Shown here: one piece after another, positions 34,700 to 46,806 of the stretch
Layout of the letters: each line of letters opens with the position of its first letter
Position numbering within the stretch: the first letter of the stretch is position 1
Source: Parietaria judaica
Taxonomy: Eukaryota > Streptophyta > Magnoliopsida > Rosales > Urticaceae
Length of the DNA stretch: 64,000 nt
Direction: 5' to 3'
Assembly: GCA_954871525.1 (NCBI GenBank)
Contig: OX940872.1
Span: 8,021,180-8,085,179 of the forward strand
Position numbers and translations under genes: made by a program
The notes under the pieces: model-generated
The model's input: only the letters and a program-made list of their open reading frames with translations
Databases searched by the model: none
Told to the model about the DNA's origin: nothing

Positions 34700-35165
34700 A
34701 CTTGGATTGTCTCTATTTTCTTGTCAATCAACGAGTTTGAAACCGAATATAATGCGCCTTAATCACACGGCGGAATCTATACAGCCGTTTAGCTAGTGCA
34801 AAACATGTGATTGAATTTTAGTTATACTGTCATTAAGCAATCACAAGGACTTTCCCAGTTATCAGATTTAGCTTTTAGTATACACCGCAGCCAAAAGTAA
34901 CAATGGATCACTCTCGGTCGACCGACGGCTTCAAGAGCGTCGCCTTTAAGCTTTAATTCGTTCAAGTAAGATACAACACGCAGATCTATTGCGTTTTGAC
35001 ACTTTGATCGGCAATATCGTCCTCTTTAACCTTTCGTCAGTACAATAATCAACTGAACATAAACAAAATTTCACCGAAGAAATCAATAATTGGTATCTAA
35101 TGGTCACAGGTTATTGATTTTGCTAAATGAACTTACATATTGCTCCTAGTTCTTCAATATGAATT
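34700..35165 (-). pseudogene. Partial duplicate of the metallophosphoesterase gene (exons 5-6 region)
   Basis: This stretch aligns to about 39485-39935 of the gene at 38907-41330, covering exon 6, intron 5, exon 5 and part of intron 4. Examples are CCGAATATAATGCGCC at both 34745 and 39529, and ATACAGCCGTTTAGC at both sites. Substitutions and small indels break the reading frame and the exon 5 splice context, and the other exons are missing. It lies just beyond leader-like copy D, as the intact gene lies beyond copy E, so both belong to one duplicated block. Confidence 0.8.
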
Positions 35166-35251
35166 CTCCTCTTTTGGAACCCATAATTTTACCTTTGCTA
35201 ATAATATTATTAGTATCTAATGGTTATAGTTTTCTAAATAATCAATATAAT

Positions 35252-35614
35252 GGCCCGTTTGGCACGACTTCAATTTTACAAACAAAAAAAAAATAGTTTT
35301 AGTTTAAGAAACAAATTGTTTTAAAAAAACTGACAGGTGTTTGATAAATTGTTTATAAAACAGTTGTTGCTGGTAACAAAAATTAATTTAGCGCTAGGTA
35401 ACAAAAATTATTTAGACTAAAATAGACTAAAACCGTATTTTTGTTTTTAGAAAAAAACAAAAGCTACGAATTCTAGCTTTTACGATATATGTACAATAAT
35501 TTAAAATCGATTTTGTATTTTTTGATAAAAAATAATTTTGCCAAACACGTGAAAAACGGATAAGTTTATTTTAAAAACAAAAACAAGGATAAATAAGTTG
35601 TACCAAACGCACCC
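35252..35614. mobile_element. Uninterrupted MITE of the same family as 17373-18788
   Basis: 363 bp with ends GGCCCGTTTGGCACGACTT and, read inward from the right, GGGTGCGTTTGGTACAACTT. It is flanked by AAT on both sides. In reverse complement it aligns to both outer parts of the element at 17373, with no insertion at TATAAACAA. Confidence 0.8.
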
Positions 35615-35617
35615 AAT

Positions 35618-36155
35618 GACTTTGTGACGTAGATCCGCTCTAGAAAAACTATGGATCGCAGTTTTGCATATTGAAAGTATATAACTCTGACCTTTTTCAT
35701 TTAACCAACACTATAGTTTACAAAATAAACTAAAACAATAACATCCTTATTTCTCGAAATAAAAACAAAAACCCAGCATAAATGAAAAGAAACCAAAAAA
35801 GTAAAATGAAAGCAAATAAATCGAATATTTCAGCTTGATAAATGGCGTGGATCTTCGTATTTAATTGGGTAAATGAACGAAATGCCCATTTTGCGTCAAA
35901 TCTTAAAAAAATGTCCATTGTGTGTATTTTAATATCACAAAGGGGCATTTCTTAAAAAGTTTGACACAAAGTTAGGTATTTCGTACAATCTCCTTATTTA
36001 ATTTCTGATTTTCCAATCCCACGTTTCCATGAAAGCAAGTGGACTTTTCACCTACTCGCAGGACGGAGGAAGGTCATTTGAGTCATTGTGTTGTAATCAA
36101 ATCTGTCGTAATTAAGTCGTTAAAGGACTTATAGAAGCATTTTAATCTCTATATA
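35618..36155. other. AT-rich spacer, nothing recognised
   Basis: No gene or repeat that I can name. Confidence 0.5.
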
Positions 36156-36824
36156 CAATAGAACCTATATAAATTAATACTCGATAAATTAATAGTCCCG
36201 ATTAAATAATATTTTTGGCCGGTCCCGACTCGGGTCTAACTAGCTAAATTAATAATTTGCTAAATTTATAAGATAATAATTTTTTTAGAAAGTATATAAG
36301 CCCCAAGTGATATATAAATTAATAATTCAATATAAAAAATTACATAAATAATTATAAAATCGCTATAAATAAAATATAAGATAAATAACTATAAAATCAC
36401 ACAAAATAAGAAGATAGCATTACATCACTAATCATGTAGTCTTATTAAAATATGTTTCTTTAGTAATTTATTTCTTCTTGAAATAGATGCCCTCTTGAAC
36501 TTCATCTCTAAGCTTCCGAAGAGCATCAAAAGGTCGGCCATCATATTCTCATGTTGGACTCTTTAATATTTCAGACATTAGTACTCTAATAAAATCTTTT
36601 TAAATCATAATAATCTTTTTTGATATTTTTAATATCAATACTTTAATATTCTCGATATAATAAATTGAAATAATTTTTCGTTAGTAAAGATATTTATATA
36701 ATTATAGCTGATTAATAAATTTTTTCTTCACTTAATGTATAATTAATTTATATATTAATTAATAATCCGATAAGATAATATTTTTTGCCGGTCCCAACAG
36801 TATTAATTTATAGATATTCTACTG
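36156..36824. mobile_element. pogo-like (Emigrant/Lemi-type) element, 669 bp
   Basis: The ends CAATAGAACCTATATAAATT and, read inward from the right, CAGTAGAATATCTATAAATT match the known Emigrant-type terminal repeat (CAGTAAAACCTCTATAAATT), with TA duplications at 36154 and 36825. Near 36470-36550 the minus strand has a short open stretch (EYDGRPFDALRKLRDEV) ending in a stop. It may be a remnant of a carried gene or transposase tail. Larger than a typical MITE, so a deletion derivative is likely. Confidence 0.75.
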
Positions 36825-36884
36825 TATATGTATATAAATAAATAAAAAATCTCTGACCTGAGTATCACTTTAATAGTAATTCTT

Positions 36885-37356
36885 ATTCATGTTTTGTCCA
36901 CATTTCCCTTTACCGAGCGAGAACTTCTCGATCCTTTCTCAAAGGAAAGTCATACGTTATTCTCGTTTCGATTGAAGTAATATAATGACAAGAGAGAGTC
37001 ATTCATGTTTTGTTTTCTTAGTTCTCCTTTACCGCTCGAGTCCTTATCGATCTTTTTCTCGAAAGGAAGTCATTTGTTAGTCTCATTTCGATTAAGTAAC
37101 AAGAGACAGTCTGATCAAAGTAATATAATGACAAGAGACAGTCATTCATGTTTTGAGACAGTCATTCATGTTTTGTTTCCATATTTTCCCTTTACCGCGC
37201 GAGAACTTCTGGTCCTTTTCCCAAAGGAAAGTCGTTTGTAGTTCTCAATTCGATCAAAGTAATATAATGACAAGAGACAGTCGATTATTTTCCAAAGGAA
37301 AGTCGTTTGTTATTGTTATGCTCGTTTCGATTAAAGTAACATAATGACAAGATTCT
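36885..37356. repeat. Tandem array of about four diverged units of about 120 bp
   Basis: Each unit combines TTCATGTTTTG, CCCTTTACCG(A/C)GCGAGAAC, AAAGGAAAGTC and TAATATAATGACAAGA. Single related units precede leader-like copies C (32440) and D (33210), so the array is part of the larger duplicated block. Confidence 0.75.
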
Positions 37357-37399
37357 TCTTAAGGCGAATTTCCGTTAACCGTTTTTCTTGTGTTCGAAA

Positions 37400-38410
37400 C
37401 AATTTACGGAAACTTATTATCAAGACGGCCATGTGGCCCACCGCAGCGTCCGTCGACAGCAGTGCCCGCAACCACAAGGAATCGCTCCCGGGCAATCTCC
37501 ACCGTGAACCGCCCGGTGCCCACAACCGCCATTGAAGACTTCACGGTTGGTCTCCCCGTGGCAAACCCACCCGTGCGTTGCAGACCGCTGCGCCACAAAG
37601 ATCAACGGCAGCGGCTACCAACAAAAGCAACAACCCTAAATCGCCCCCAAATAAACACGTTCCAATTTCATCATCACAAATTAGGGTTTCCGATTTCACA
37701 GATACACATACATATACAGAAACACATAGAGAGCAAGAGAGAGAGAGAGAGAGGGAGAGGGAGGCTCAGATTCGCCTTTTCTCAGGCATGAGAGAGAGGA
37801 CAGGGCTACCAGGAGCAAGATCGGCCAATGGTAACAACGAGGGTACGTACTTCATCAGAATCCCAAATGAGGTCTTTTAGCCGATTCTCTCCCGATCGAC
37901 CAGACCTTGCCCGGCAACTCCCACCCACACTCTCTCAAAATGCCTGATTTCTAGTTTCACGAATTTCATCACAGCCCATTCGGAAAATCCCAGACAACGA
38001 TCGGTAACAGACATATATACATATATATATATATAGAGAGAGAGAGAAAGAAAGAAAGAGAGAGATTTATTTGCTTTCATTGGCTTTGAAAGAGACGAAG
38101 GTACGATCATCGGGTCCGCTTCGACCAGAAGAGAAGAGAAGGAGATTGGAGGCCATTAGAGTTGAAGCCCTAATCCGCCATTGCTGTTCCTTCTCTCTCT
38201 GTGGGAGCGAACCCTCATACTTAAACTAATGAGATGGATCTCTCTGAATCAGAATAACTATGGAAGAAAGAATTGGCTAAAAGACCTCATTTGAGATCTC
38301 ATTTCATTACTTAATGAGCTCTCTCTCTCTCCACTTATTCCCCCTTTTGCCCTCACAACCAGGTGTCTCTCTCTCGGCTATCCAAGGGCATAATTGTAAT
38401 ACGTCAAGTT
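37400..38410 (-). repeat. Leader-like repeat copy E with adjacent coding-like block
   Basis: This copy lies just downstream of the metallophosphoesterase gene. It shares GGCTCAGATTCGCCTTTTC, CGGGTCCGCTTCGACC, GGGAGCGAACCCTCATAC and other blocks with copies A-D. On the minus strand a possible leader frame begins MASNLLLFSSGRSGPDDR. The block at 37690-37420 corresponds to the coding-like block of copy D but its frame is broken. No intact gene is assigned. Confidence 0.5.
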
Positions 38411-38906
38411 TATTAATCTATTTGAGTAATAATTTATCAAGTAATAATTAAATCATGTAAACTAGAGCTTATAGAGGGTAGATTAGAAAAAAAAAAAAAA
38501 AGATTATTTGATCGAAGTTGATGATTTTACCGAATTACGATATAATTTTATATTTTTATTCTCTAGTTAATAGAAGTTCTACAACTTTTTAGATTCTAAA
38601 AATAAAAAATTATTTAAGGTTACTGGTGACTGAAGAACTTACGATTATATCGATATTTTGTTTCCCCTATGATTATACAAATCAACCAACTAAATCACCA
38701 GTAATTGATTTAACAGAAACACATAAAATTATTATCAATGCTTGGTCTTTTTTTGTTTTTAAAACATAGCTCTTTCAATAACTGCAAGGAATAAACAAAA
38801 TTTTCTGATATGCAATTAAATTATTATTTTTTATTGAAAATAATTATATATATAAAAAAAGACAATAATTAACAATGATGCAAAACTGGGATAGTCCTTT
38901 GAGAAT

Positions 38907-41080
38907 TTACATAACATCTCTACCCTTGTGTTGGACCACATTTCTGTGTACAACTTGGCCTTCTGAGGTGACAAAATACGCAACCTGTCATCGAATAAAT
39001 CATTAAATACTCGAAAATTATAAGCGATTATGTGAAAATCTTCATGGTTAGTTGCAGCACATAAGACGGAAAGAAGAAGATGAGCACTCACGAGCTCGAC
39101 GGAGCTGACCCTATGAAGAAGGAATCCGTCGTCCATTTTCCTGGAAAGTGGCCACAGCCCACAGTCAGAGAAGAAGAAAAAAAAAGAACATAATAGAGCT
39201 GCATTTTGCGCATTTTTAGCGGATTAATCGGAAACAAAATGTTACTTAACAAAGATTCGGAAGACAGAAAAGTCAACCTTATGAAATCCGATTCTCCATC
39301 GACGTTTGCACGGGGATGCTTCAAATCAGAAACACTTGCTTGATTGATGAAATCCTGCCCGCTTATGTATGCATCCTGTGAATGAAAGGTAAGAGTCTGA
39401 GTTTCGATTTTTTTTATTTTTTTATTGAAGAATCGTTTTTTTCTTACCACTTCAAATTTTGTGAAAGTCAGCTCTAGTGTTCTGAAAACTTCGCTTGTCT
39501 CCATTTTCTTTTCAATCAAAGAGTGGAAACCGAATATAATGCGCCTAAATCACACGACATAATCTATACAGCCGTTTAGCAATTGAAATATCATTACGAC
39601 GGATCGAAAGAGGTGATTGAATTTCAGTCATTAGGGACTTTTACCAGTTACCAGTGGTAGATTTTAGTATACTCTGCAGCCAAAGTAATTGATCGCGCTT
39701 GGTCTCGTCCGATGCCTTCAAGGGCATCGCCTACAAGTTATAGTAAGTTCAAGTAAGAGGAAAAACACAGATCTTATACATTTTGACGCTTTGATCAGCA
39801 ATAGCGTCAGCGTTAAACCGATTTTAAGTAAAAGAATCAAACATGAACAAAAACCAAAATTTCACGGGAAAATTCATAAGTATTTCATGGTCAAGCTGTT
39901 GATTTTCTAGATAAACATACATATCTTCTACAGAATTATCTTCTTCTACAACTTGGTCCACCTTCTTTGAGAAACCGAATAAAGATCAAATAGAGCGAAT
40001 TAGCGGGAAACTCATAAAAATACCTGCAATAATCCAGTGTTGAGTCCAATAATGTCCAAGGTATTTCCATAAGATACATTGATCTTCTTTAAAAAATAAC
40101 CCCCATTTTCATGTGCTTTTGAAGCTCCGGTAGAGTACCTACAGGAACACCGATGACGACCAGAAGAAAATCGTCAAAGAAAGTCAACCAAATACGTGCC
40201 TATATCAAAAGGGACATATTTTTACAATAAAATTATGTTCGTCATGAAAAGGGACATACCAAGGAACTTTCAGTGACGGAAATACCCGAGTAGCCTGCAA
40301 GAAAATGTAGTTATTAATTGTTATCCGTAACCAAAACCAGGGAAAATAAACGGATTTTCACAAGGAGAATAAACGGATCACTGCGTCATCAAAAAGGAAA
40401 AATCAGCGTCTAATAAAAAATTCTGAATTTCCGTAGCGTTCCTTCCTAGTTTAGATATCTATTTAAGCTAAAACATCCCCAATTTCACTTTATTTGATAG
40501 AACCACCCAAAGCATTTTCAACTTTCAAGTAAGTTAAAATATAGCCGATTCACAATCATCGGTTCATTTCATATGTCTCTTATAACTCGATCAATTACCA
40601 GTAAGTACACAATTTCTACGATTCTATAATATCAATTTTTCGGCTTTACATTCTGCATCAGAGGGTCGTCTTCTCCATGTTCTCCGACGTTCACCACGAA
40701 CCTCGCCTTGTACTTTCTAGCCACCTTCTCCATCTTCATAAAAACAACAAAGTTCACCATAAAAATCAGACGGCGAAAATAGTAACCGAACCAACCAGGA
40801 GCGAAAACACACTAAAACGGAAGCTCAACCAACATAACAGGGCATCAAACAACCAAATAAAATCCAGACAAAATTCAAACAATTTCGCCGAGACCAGAAA
40901 CGGAAGATCATAACGATTACTACATCAACAATAGCTGAGAAAAATCAATCAACCTGCCTCGAACGAGATTTTACGAACGGGTATATTCGCAACGAGATTT
41001 GCGCAAACCACACAACAAGCAAGTTATACATCAGCCATTCCCATAAACAGAAGATCACTATAACAATCTGTAGTTATATA

Positions 41081-41119
<39 letters not shown>

Positions 41120-41330
41120 AGAAACACCAGGAAAAGATTGAGGAAACCTGATTGAGAAGGTGAGTCTGTCGATGGAGAGGCCTGAAACCTCCTTTGACAG
41201 TGATGAAGTAGAGATCGGAAGCCCTAATCAGAGCGTGCTTCTTCTGGGGACGACCCAGTTGCAGAGCCAAGTAGAGAGCCAGGCAGATGGCAAGCTGAGC
41301 CAGTAAAGTCCGAACCCAGTAGCTCCCCAT
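38907..41330 (-). CDS. Calcineurin-like metallophosphoesterase-family protein
   Basis: Nine exons give 274 residues: 41330-41148, 40733-40650, 40294-40260, 40138-40024, 39730-39645, 39544-39448, 39375-39278, 39140-39092, 38984-38907. Residues about 6-24 form one membrane segment (signal anchor). The body contains DLYFITVKGGFRPL, KARFVVNVGE, FPSLKVPWYSTG, YGNTLDIIGLNTGLLQ and NWRIIFGFHSL, and ends in FLLHRVSSVELVAYFV. These match a conserved plant protein family annotated, from memory, as calcineurin-like metallophosphoesterase. The usual metal-binding signatures (GDxH, GDxxD, GNHE) are not evident, so activity is doubtful. My recollection is that relatives are some 50 residues longer, mainly between exons 6 and 8. 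41330 is the only ATG upstream in this frame. A partial duplicate lies at 34700-35165. Confidence 0.75.
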
Positions 41331-42451
41331 GTTTTGGTCAACAAAATGATTGGAAACTGGATTGCTCCATGGAAATACAGATCTGGGAGAAGAGAGCAAG
41401 AAGATGACATCGATAATGATTGAGAAGCGAGTGTGTGGATAAGGAGAGATTCCATGCGAGAGATTTGCGGAAGACAACTGGCCATAGTCATCGTCAGACT
41501 GTCAGACCTCTCCATTCCGATCCGAAGAGAGTATTTACTGTTATTTATAAGTCAACAGTTTTTTTTTACAGTTAAACAAATTAAAACAGTTAATAAAGAA
41601 AAAGAAGGAAAAAAAAGGTGCTCTGAACCCGCCCAGCCCCGCGGTGACCCGGTAATTAACGGCGACTGGGAGCGAGACGGCATGGCACAAGTCAGTTGCC
41701 GGAAACTCTCTACAAGCTCAAAATTTCAACGGAAAATTTCAAAATATTTTTATTTACTTTTTGATGTGAGAAATTCAAAACTGTTTTATCCTTTAATCAA
41801 ATTATTGAAATTTTAATTTTAAATATTATTAACTTAGGAAAACTTCATCGGTTATTAATATAGCAGTAAAATATGATTGTCAGTTGTCACAAACTCACAA
41901 TTGTTGTTGATTTTAAAATTTCTTTTCCATTTGAATTTTTTTATGGGGTTCTAGTAATGCTGTAACTGCAGTAATCAGAAAACCGGATTTCCGAAAGAAA
42001 AAAAACTAAAAATCCGGAACGAGAAATTTTCGGTTCCGGATTTTTCCTGAACGTTCCGGATTTTCTGTATTTTCCGGTATCCATTTTTTTTAATGAAAAA
42101 AGATAACTTTTTTCTGTACAAACCGGTTTATACTTTATAAACTATATATTTAAAAAACAAAACAAAAAACGGAATAGAATCCGGAACCGGATTCTGCTTT
42201 TCGGAAGAAAAAAAAATCCGGAACCAGAAAATCCGGTTCCAGATTTTACCGAACAAGAAATTTCTAGTTCCGGATTTTTTCAAAATGTGAAAAACAGAAC
42301 CTGGATCCGGGTTATGTTCAGTATTTACAGGTTTAGGTTCAAGTAAAATCTGATTACACGTACATACCCAATAAAATGAAGGGACAAAGTCGACAAAAAA
42401 TTCTAATAATTGTTTCGTCATCGATAAGTTTATTTTATTTTATTTTTCCGG
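41331..42451. other. Spacer with a cluster of TCCGGA-containing repeats
   Basis: From about 41985 to 42315 a motif like AATCCGGAAC(C) and its complement GGTTCCGGATT recurs roughly ten times in both orientations, separated by A-runs. There is no coding sequence. The 41331-41500 part is the presumed leader/promoter of the metallophosphoesterase gene. Confidence 0.6.
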
Positions 42452-42853
42452 GTAAAATTCTCATTTTCTGAAATGATAAAGCAGTTGCTCTTAAAATTTG
42501 TTATTTTCAAGTGAAATGACACATAGATATATTTTTAAGTCAAATGACACACGACATTATGTTGATCGCCACATGTCATGTCCATCATCTGTCTACCGTG
42601 GGGATTTTTTTAATTATTTAGTTTTTTAAAAAGTTTAAAATTTCATTAATCGAAATGGGGTTTGAGTAATTGAAATCAGAATCGGAATTTGAATTTTTTT
42701 AAAAAAAAAAAATATAAAAAATAATCCACATGTCATGCAAAACATGGCAGCCAAATAACATGTCGTGCCATGTGACAGTCAACATGACATTTGACTTGCG
42801 ATTGTGGATATAAGACTATCTGTTTTACAATTTCAGAAAATGAAAATCTTATC
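42452..42853. mobile_element. MITE-like element of about 400 bp with 40-base inverted ends
   Basis: The left end GTAAAATTCTCATTTTCTG and the right end, read inward, GATAAGATTTTCATTTTCTG form imperfect inverted repeats of about 40 bases. The inside is rich in ACATGTCATG-type motifs in both orientations. I could not define the target-site duplication, so the superfamily is open. Confidence 0.6.
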
Positions 42854-43388
42854 ATGTAAAAAAAAAAGAACTTAATGATGAGGGAAAAACTATTAGAACT
42901 TTGCCGGCAGTATCTCTAAAATAAATAACCCATGGGATTTTAGTAAACAATAATATGCAAAAAAAATCATGAAGATTTCTAGCCTCGAGGGTCTCGAGTT
43001 GAAATTTTACATAAAAATATAAATTTCTACCTTACTATATTAAGCATGTAAATTTTTTTATTTTTATTTTTATTTTTTTGGTAATTGGAGGTTTTTGAAA
43101 TTACTGCTTTGTTGTGGTAACATTTCTTGTCGGAAAGCCGGCTATGTCGAAGAAGTTCCCAAAGTTTCAGAAACCCATTTCAAAGAGTTTCCTCACGTTT
43201 AAGAAGCATTTTTTTTTATATCAATGCAAAGACAAACTAACTACTACTCTTTGAGGTCAGCACAAATTCAAGGTTTACATATATAACGACATCGCTCGCT
43301 TGACAATCGTCATTTTTTAGCCCGTAAAATATTGAAAACGACAACCAGAGAAGTAACCATTCATACCGGCAGACGAGCATGGATAAAC
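42854..43388. other. Spacer and presumed TRAPPC5 3' UTR, nothing else recognised
   Basis: No coding region or repeat that I can name between the MITE-like element and the stop of the TRAPPC5 gene. Confidence 0.5.
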
Positions 43389-45577
43389 TCAGCCTAACCT
43401 TGCTTCTCTTCTCAGTACCTGGAAGGTATGTAAAAAATTACAACAATACTCCAACAACAATGAACATCAAACTCAAACCCTAAAAGTTGATACACAGTGC
43501 TAATAAGACTCCCACGAAAACCTAACAAAGCTTCTTGTTAGCTCCTCAGTCACAGGCATGCTAAATCTCGACCCTTTTCACTCATGGAGAACTCACTTCT
43601 CACCCAATCATTATATACTGAACACATTGTAAAACATTCTATAGTAATATTAACCATGGTTTCAAAAGCTGTAGGTAGCCTGACAGAAGCCGTTCGTGAG
43701 CACTGTTTTGGGCTAGTAAACCGCCCCGTTGTACAAAAACCCGATTGAATAGCAACGTACACCTGCCCCAGACCCGATCCAAGAACTTAGCCTATAAAAC
43801 TCACAAACCTGAGAATAACCCGAGCTATGGACAATATTCGCAGATGGGTGTTAAAGTAAAACGATCTATCCAAGCCGTGCGAATCACAATAGAAAGTTTC
43901 GTAATCTTCTCGATCTTAAAGTACACCTTATTGTCTCAGTAAAATACAGCGAAGGAAATGGGGTGTTTTCGTGAAAGTGGAAGTGTATAATGCCAGAATC
44001 ATAGTACCAAATAGGAAAAAAGGGCAAAAACGAGGAGTGTCAATTACCTCTTCAGCAAATTTGATTAGAATGGTTGTTCGAGGTCGTTGTTGACCTTCTA
44101 TGGGCACGAAATGAGCCGTCACCACAGCTGGGAAACCAGCACTGTCCAAAACACCCTTCATAAAAAAAAATTATTAATTTTTGTAAGGTCCTTCGAACGC
44201 ATGACATTTAGATAATCAAAAAACAAAAATGAAGAACTTACCCGAACAATTCCAGCGACAAAAGCTCCACAATTAAAGGTTCCCATGTCTTTCGGAATAG
44301 AAATAAACCTACAAGCCAACATTGTTGATTAAGGTTGAAACGAAAATAAACTGTAATATCAACAAAAGTATCATTGGAAAAATACTAATTACCTGTTTAC
44401 AAGGAGTTCCTTCTCACTAATCATGTACTCGTCTTCATGCTCTGTGCCTTTCTCGAGTGAATCGGCCACCTAATACACAGCAAAGTGAAGTTTTGAAGAT
44501 ATATTTGCCAAGATAGAGCAAAAATAAACAAAGAAGTAAATTCCGGTTTATGAAACTACAGACACAATTTATTCAATTTAAACTACCCGAGAGAATTAAA
44601 GTTTTAGTATAAAAATTGACCAGAACATTATCAACATTCATTCAAATGCTCGAAACCGTATGAAAAAAAAAGAAAAGCAAAAAAGCTCTCACCTTCCCGA
44701 ACAACACCTTCCACACTGTGCTGTGCACGAATGTCAGAATACTCAACAACCGTGTCTCCCTTCTATTTCCCTGCATTACGAAAGCGCATTCATATTTTGA
44801 CATCGGTTCCGATCACGCAGACCCTATAGGGTAAAATTTATAGCAAAGTATCGAACCTTGTCCCGGTGGCAAAGCAGTTCAAGAACTCGAGCCCCGACCG
44901 CATAGCCAGCATCCTCGAGCCTGATCGTTACCGTCAAGTTAAATAATGCTCTCTAACTATTTTCTTGGCGTCACCGAGCATAAAGCAAAAAACACACACA
45001 ACAGACTCTAATATGACCTGCGTTCTAACTCAGCAATGTTGTCAACTTGAGTCTGATTGTACTGCACAAGCTCCGAAAACAAGAACCCGAACGCGCTCAA
45101 GCTCACCTGGAAACACAAAGAAATATACCATTTTTTTTTTCAGTTTCACCAATCATAAACCTCTTATCAATAATTCCCCGGATCGCCAAACAATAATCAC
45201 ACAAAAATATCAGCTCAGTCTGAGAAAAAACAGTCAAATTTTTCATCTGAGCGAGATCCAAAATGGCAATCCATTAATGGAAAACTCAGTGAACTAAAAT
45301 CCAGCTTCGAATTGAGCTCAAACAAAGACCCAGTAATCGAATTTCGCCACTTATCAATTTCTCGTCGCTCAACGTACCAATCAAGCGAGATCCACAGTAG
45401 AGTAAACGCAAGACCCTCGTTTGATTGCCGATACAAATTCAGTAAAAATGGCACAGATTATCGGAACCAGAAAGAATTTCGAGAGAGAGAGGAAAGAGAC
45501 GAGACCTCCTGTTTGCCCTTGCTGAGGGGTTTGTCGAGGACATTACTGTACTGCTTGATCTTCCCGACTCCGATCAT
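43389..45577 (-). CDS. TRS31: TRAPP complex subunit 5 (TRS31/TRAPPC5 homologue)
   Basis: Eight exons give 194 residues: 45577-45506, 45106-45018, 44920-44857, 44770-44693, 44469-44393, 44308-44242, 44155-44048, 43418-43389. The protein starts MIGVGKIKQYSNVLDKPLSK and contains FLFSELVQYNQTQVDNIAEL, RVLELLCHRDKGNRRETR and NCGAFVAGIVRGVLDSAGFP. It ends RTTILIKFAEEVLRREARLG. This is the Bet3-like fold of TRAPP subunits and the full family length. TRAPPC5 is a core subunit of the complexes that activate Rab GTPases (Ypt1/Rab1, RabA) on Golgi and trans-Golgi membranes. The last exon codes for only nine residues. The gene is head-to-head with FIPS5, 5.2 kb away, and the synteny matches Arabidopsis from memory. 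Confidence 0.95.
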
Positions 45578-45989
45578 AGTTGCAGAGTTCTTTCGCACTC
45601 AGATTCCTCTTCTTCTTCGTCTTCTTCGTGTCCGGCGAGGAGAACTGGCGACTGTGAGTTCGGATCGGAAAACGCAGACGCAGTTCTTCTGATCTTTCTG
45701 TCTTTCTCTATTTTCTACTTGTGCCTCCAAATTATAATGATTGTATTTATTGTATATTTATGGCATAAGTATCTGATTTTGTATCAAATGTTTTAACGTT
45801 CTCAATCGGCTTTTTTTTCTTTAACTGGATAGTACCACAAAGTCATAAGACGTGTAGAAGTTTAATTTTGTGCATATGTTATTAAGGTTTATTACACGAG
45901 TAATACATTTACATCTATAATTACACTATAAAATTCTAGTATTTAACATTTTATTATTATTATTTTACGAACCAATTTAGACCTCGATC
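45578..45989. other. TRAPPC5 leader and upstream spacer
   Basis: The first 130 bases (TC- and CTTCTT-rich) are the likely 5' leader and core promoter of the minus-strand gene. The rest is AT-rich spacer with nothing recognised. Confidence 0.5.
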
Positions 45990-46806
45990 AATAAGGTATT
46001 TAAAAGAGGGGACTTGGGTCTCATCTTCTAACACGATTAATAAATAGGGCGGCCGGATCTATATAAAATAAGTAAAAGAAAATATTATTAAGACCCGACA
46101 CGAAACCCAAATTGTCACCCTTATTATCAACAAAGATATTTAAAGTGAAACTTAATAAAATATATTTTGTCTTAATACTAATATGACTAAAAAAAATCTT
46201 TTGGAATATATTGAAAGTTAAAAAAATATTGAACAAAATCAGTGGAATAAAATGCACCATGGGGACACGAAACACGAAACTGTTACGACACGATTTAAAC
46301 GGGTATGAGTCTACTGTAAATAGATTTGGGTCTAACCGTGTCAAACACGATTAACACGATTAAATAACAGGTAAACACGGCATGAATACGATAACACGAT
46401 GGGACCCAATTAGGCACGATTAAGGAGCACAAAAATACATTTTATATATGTTATTAAGTATTTTAATACTTATTATATATAATATTTATGATTTTTACTT
46501 ATTTATTACATCATATAATTGATGAACATTAATTTTTTTTAATAAATTGTAAATTTTTAGATAACATAATTAAATAAATTAAGTTAAATGAGTATAAATT
46601 GAATTAATTTAACATTTTAAAATACACGAATATGTTAAATGGGGAAACGGATAGACACGATAAACACGGTATTTAAATGGGGCAGGTCTGGGTCTCATCT
46701 TCTAACACGATTAACAAATGGGGCGGGTCTGGGTCTACATAAAATAAGTAAAAAAACGACTAAGACCCAGCACGAACACGATACGAAACCCGAATCGCCA
46801 CCCTAG
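45990..46806. mobile_element. hAT-like MITE fragments (two partial copies)
   Basis: About 45990-46118 and 46660-46806 are direct copies of the same element end (GGGTCTCATCTTCTAACACG, ... ACGAAACCC(A/G)AAT). The second ends CCACCCTAG, the complement of a TAGGGGTGGCAA-type hAT terminus. 46263-46806 is a nearly full copy lacking about 20 bases of its left end. It is the reverse complement of the complete element at 60879-61428. Confidence 0.7.

Noticed and set aside
44965..45297. Plus-strand open frame of 110 codons
   Set aside because: It overlaps TRAPPC5 exon 2 on the other strand and has no recognisable content.
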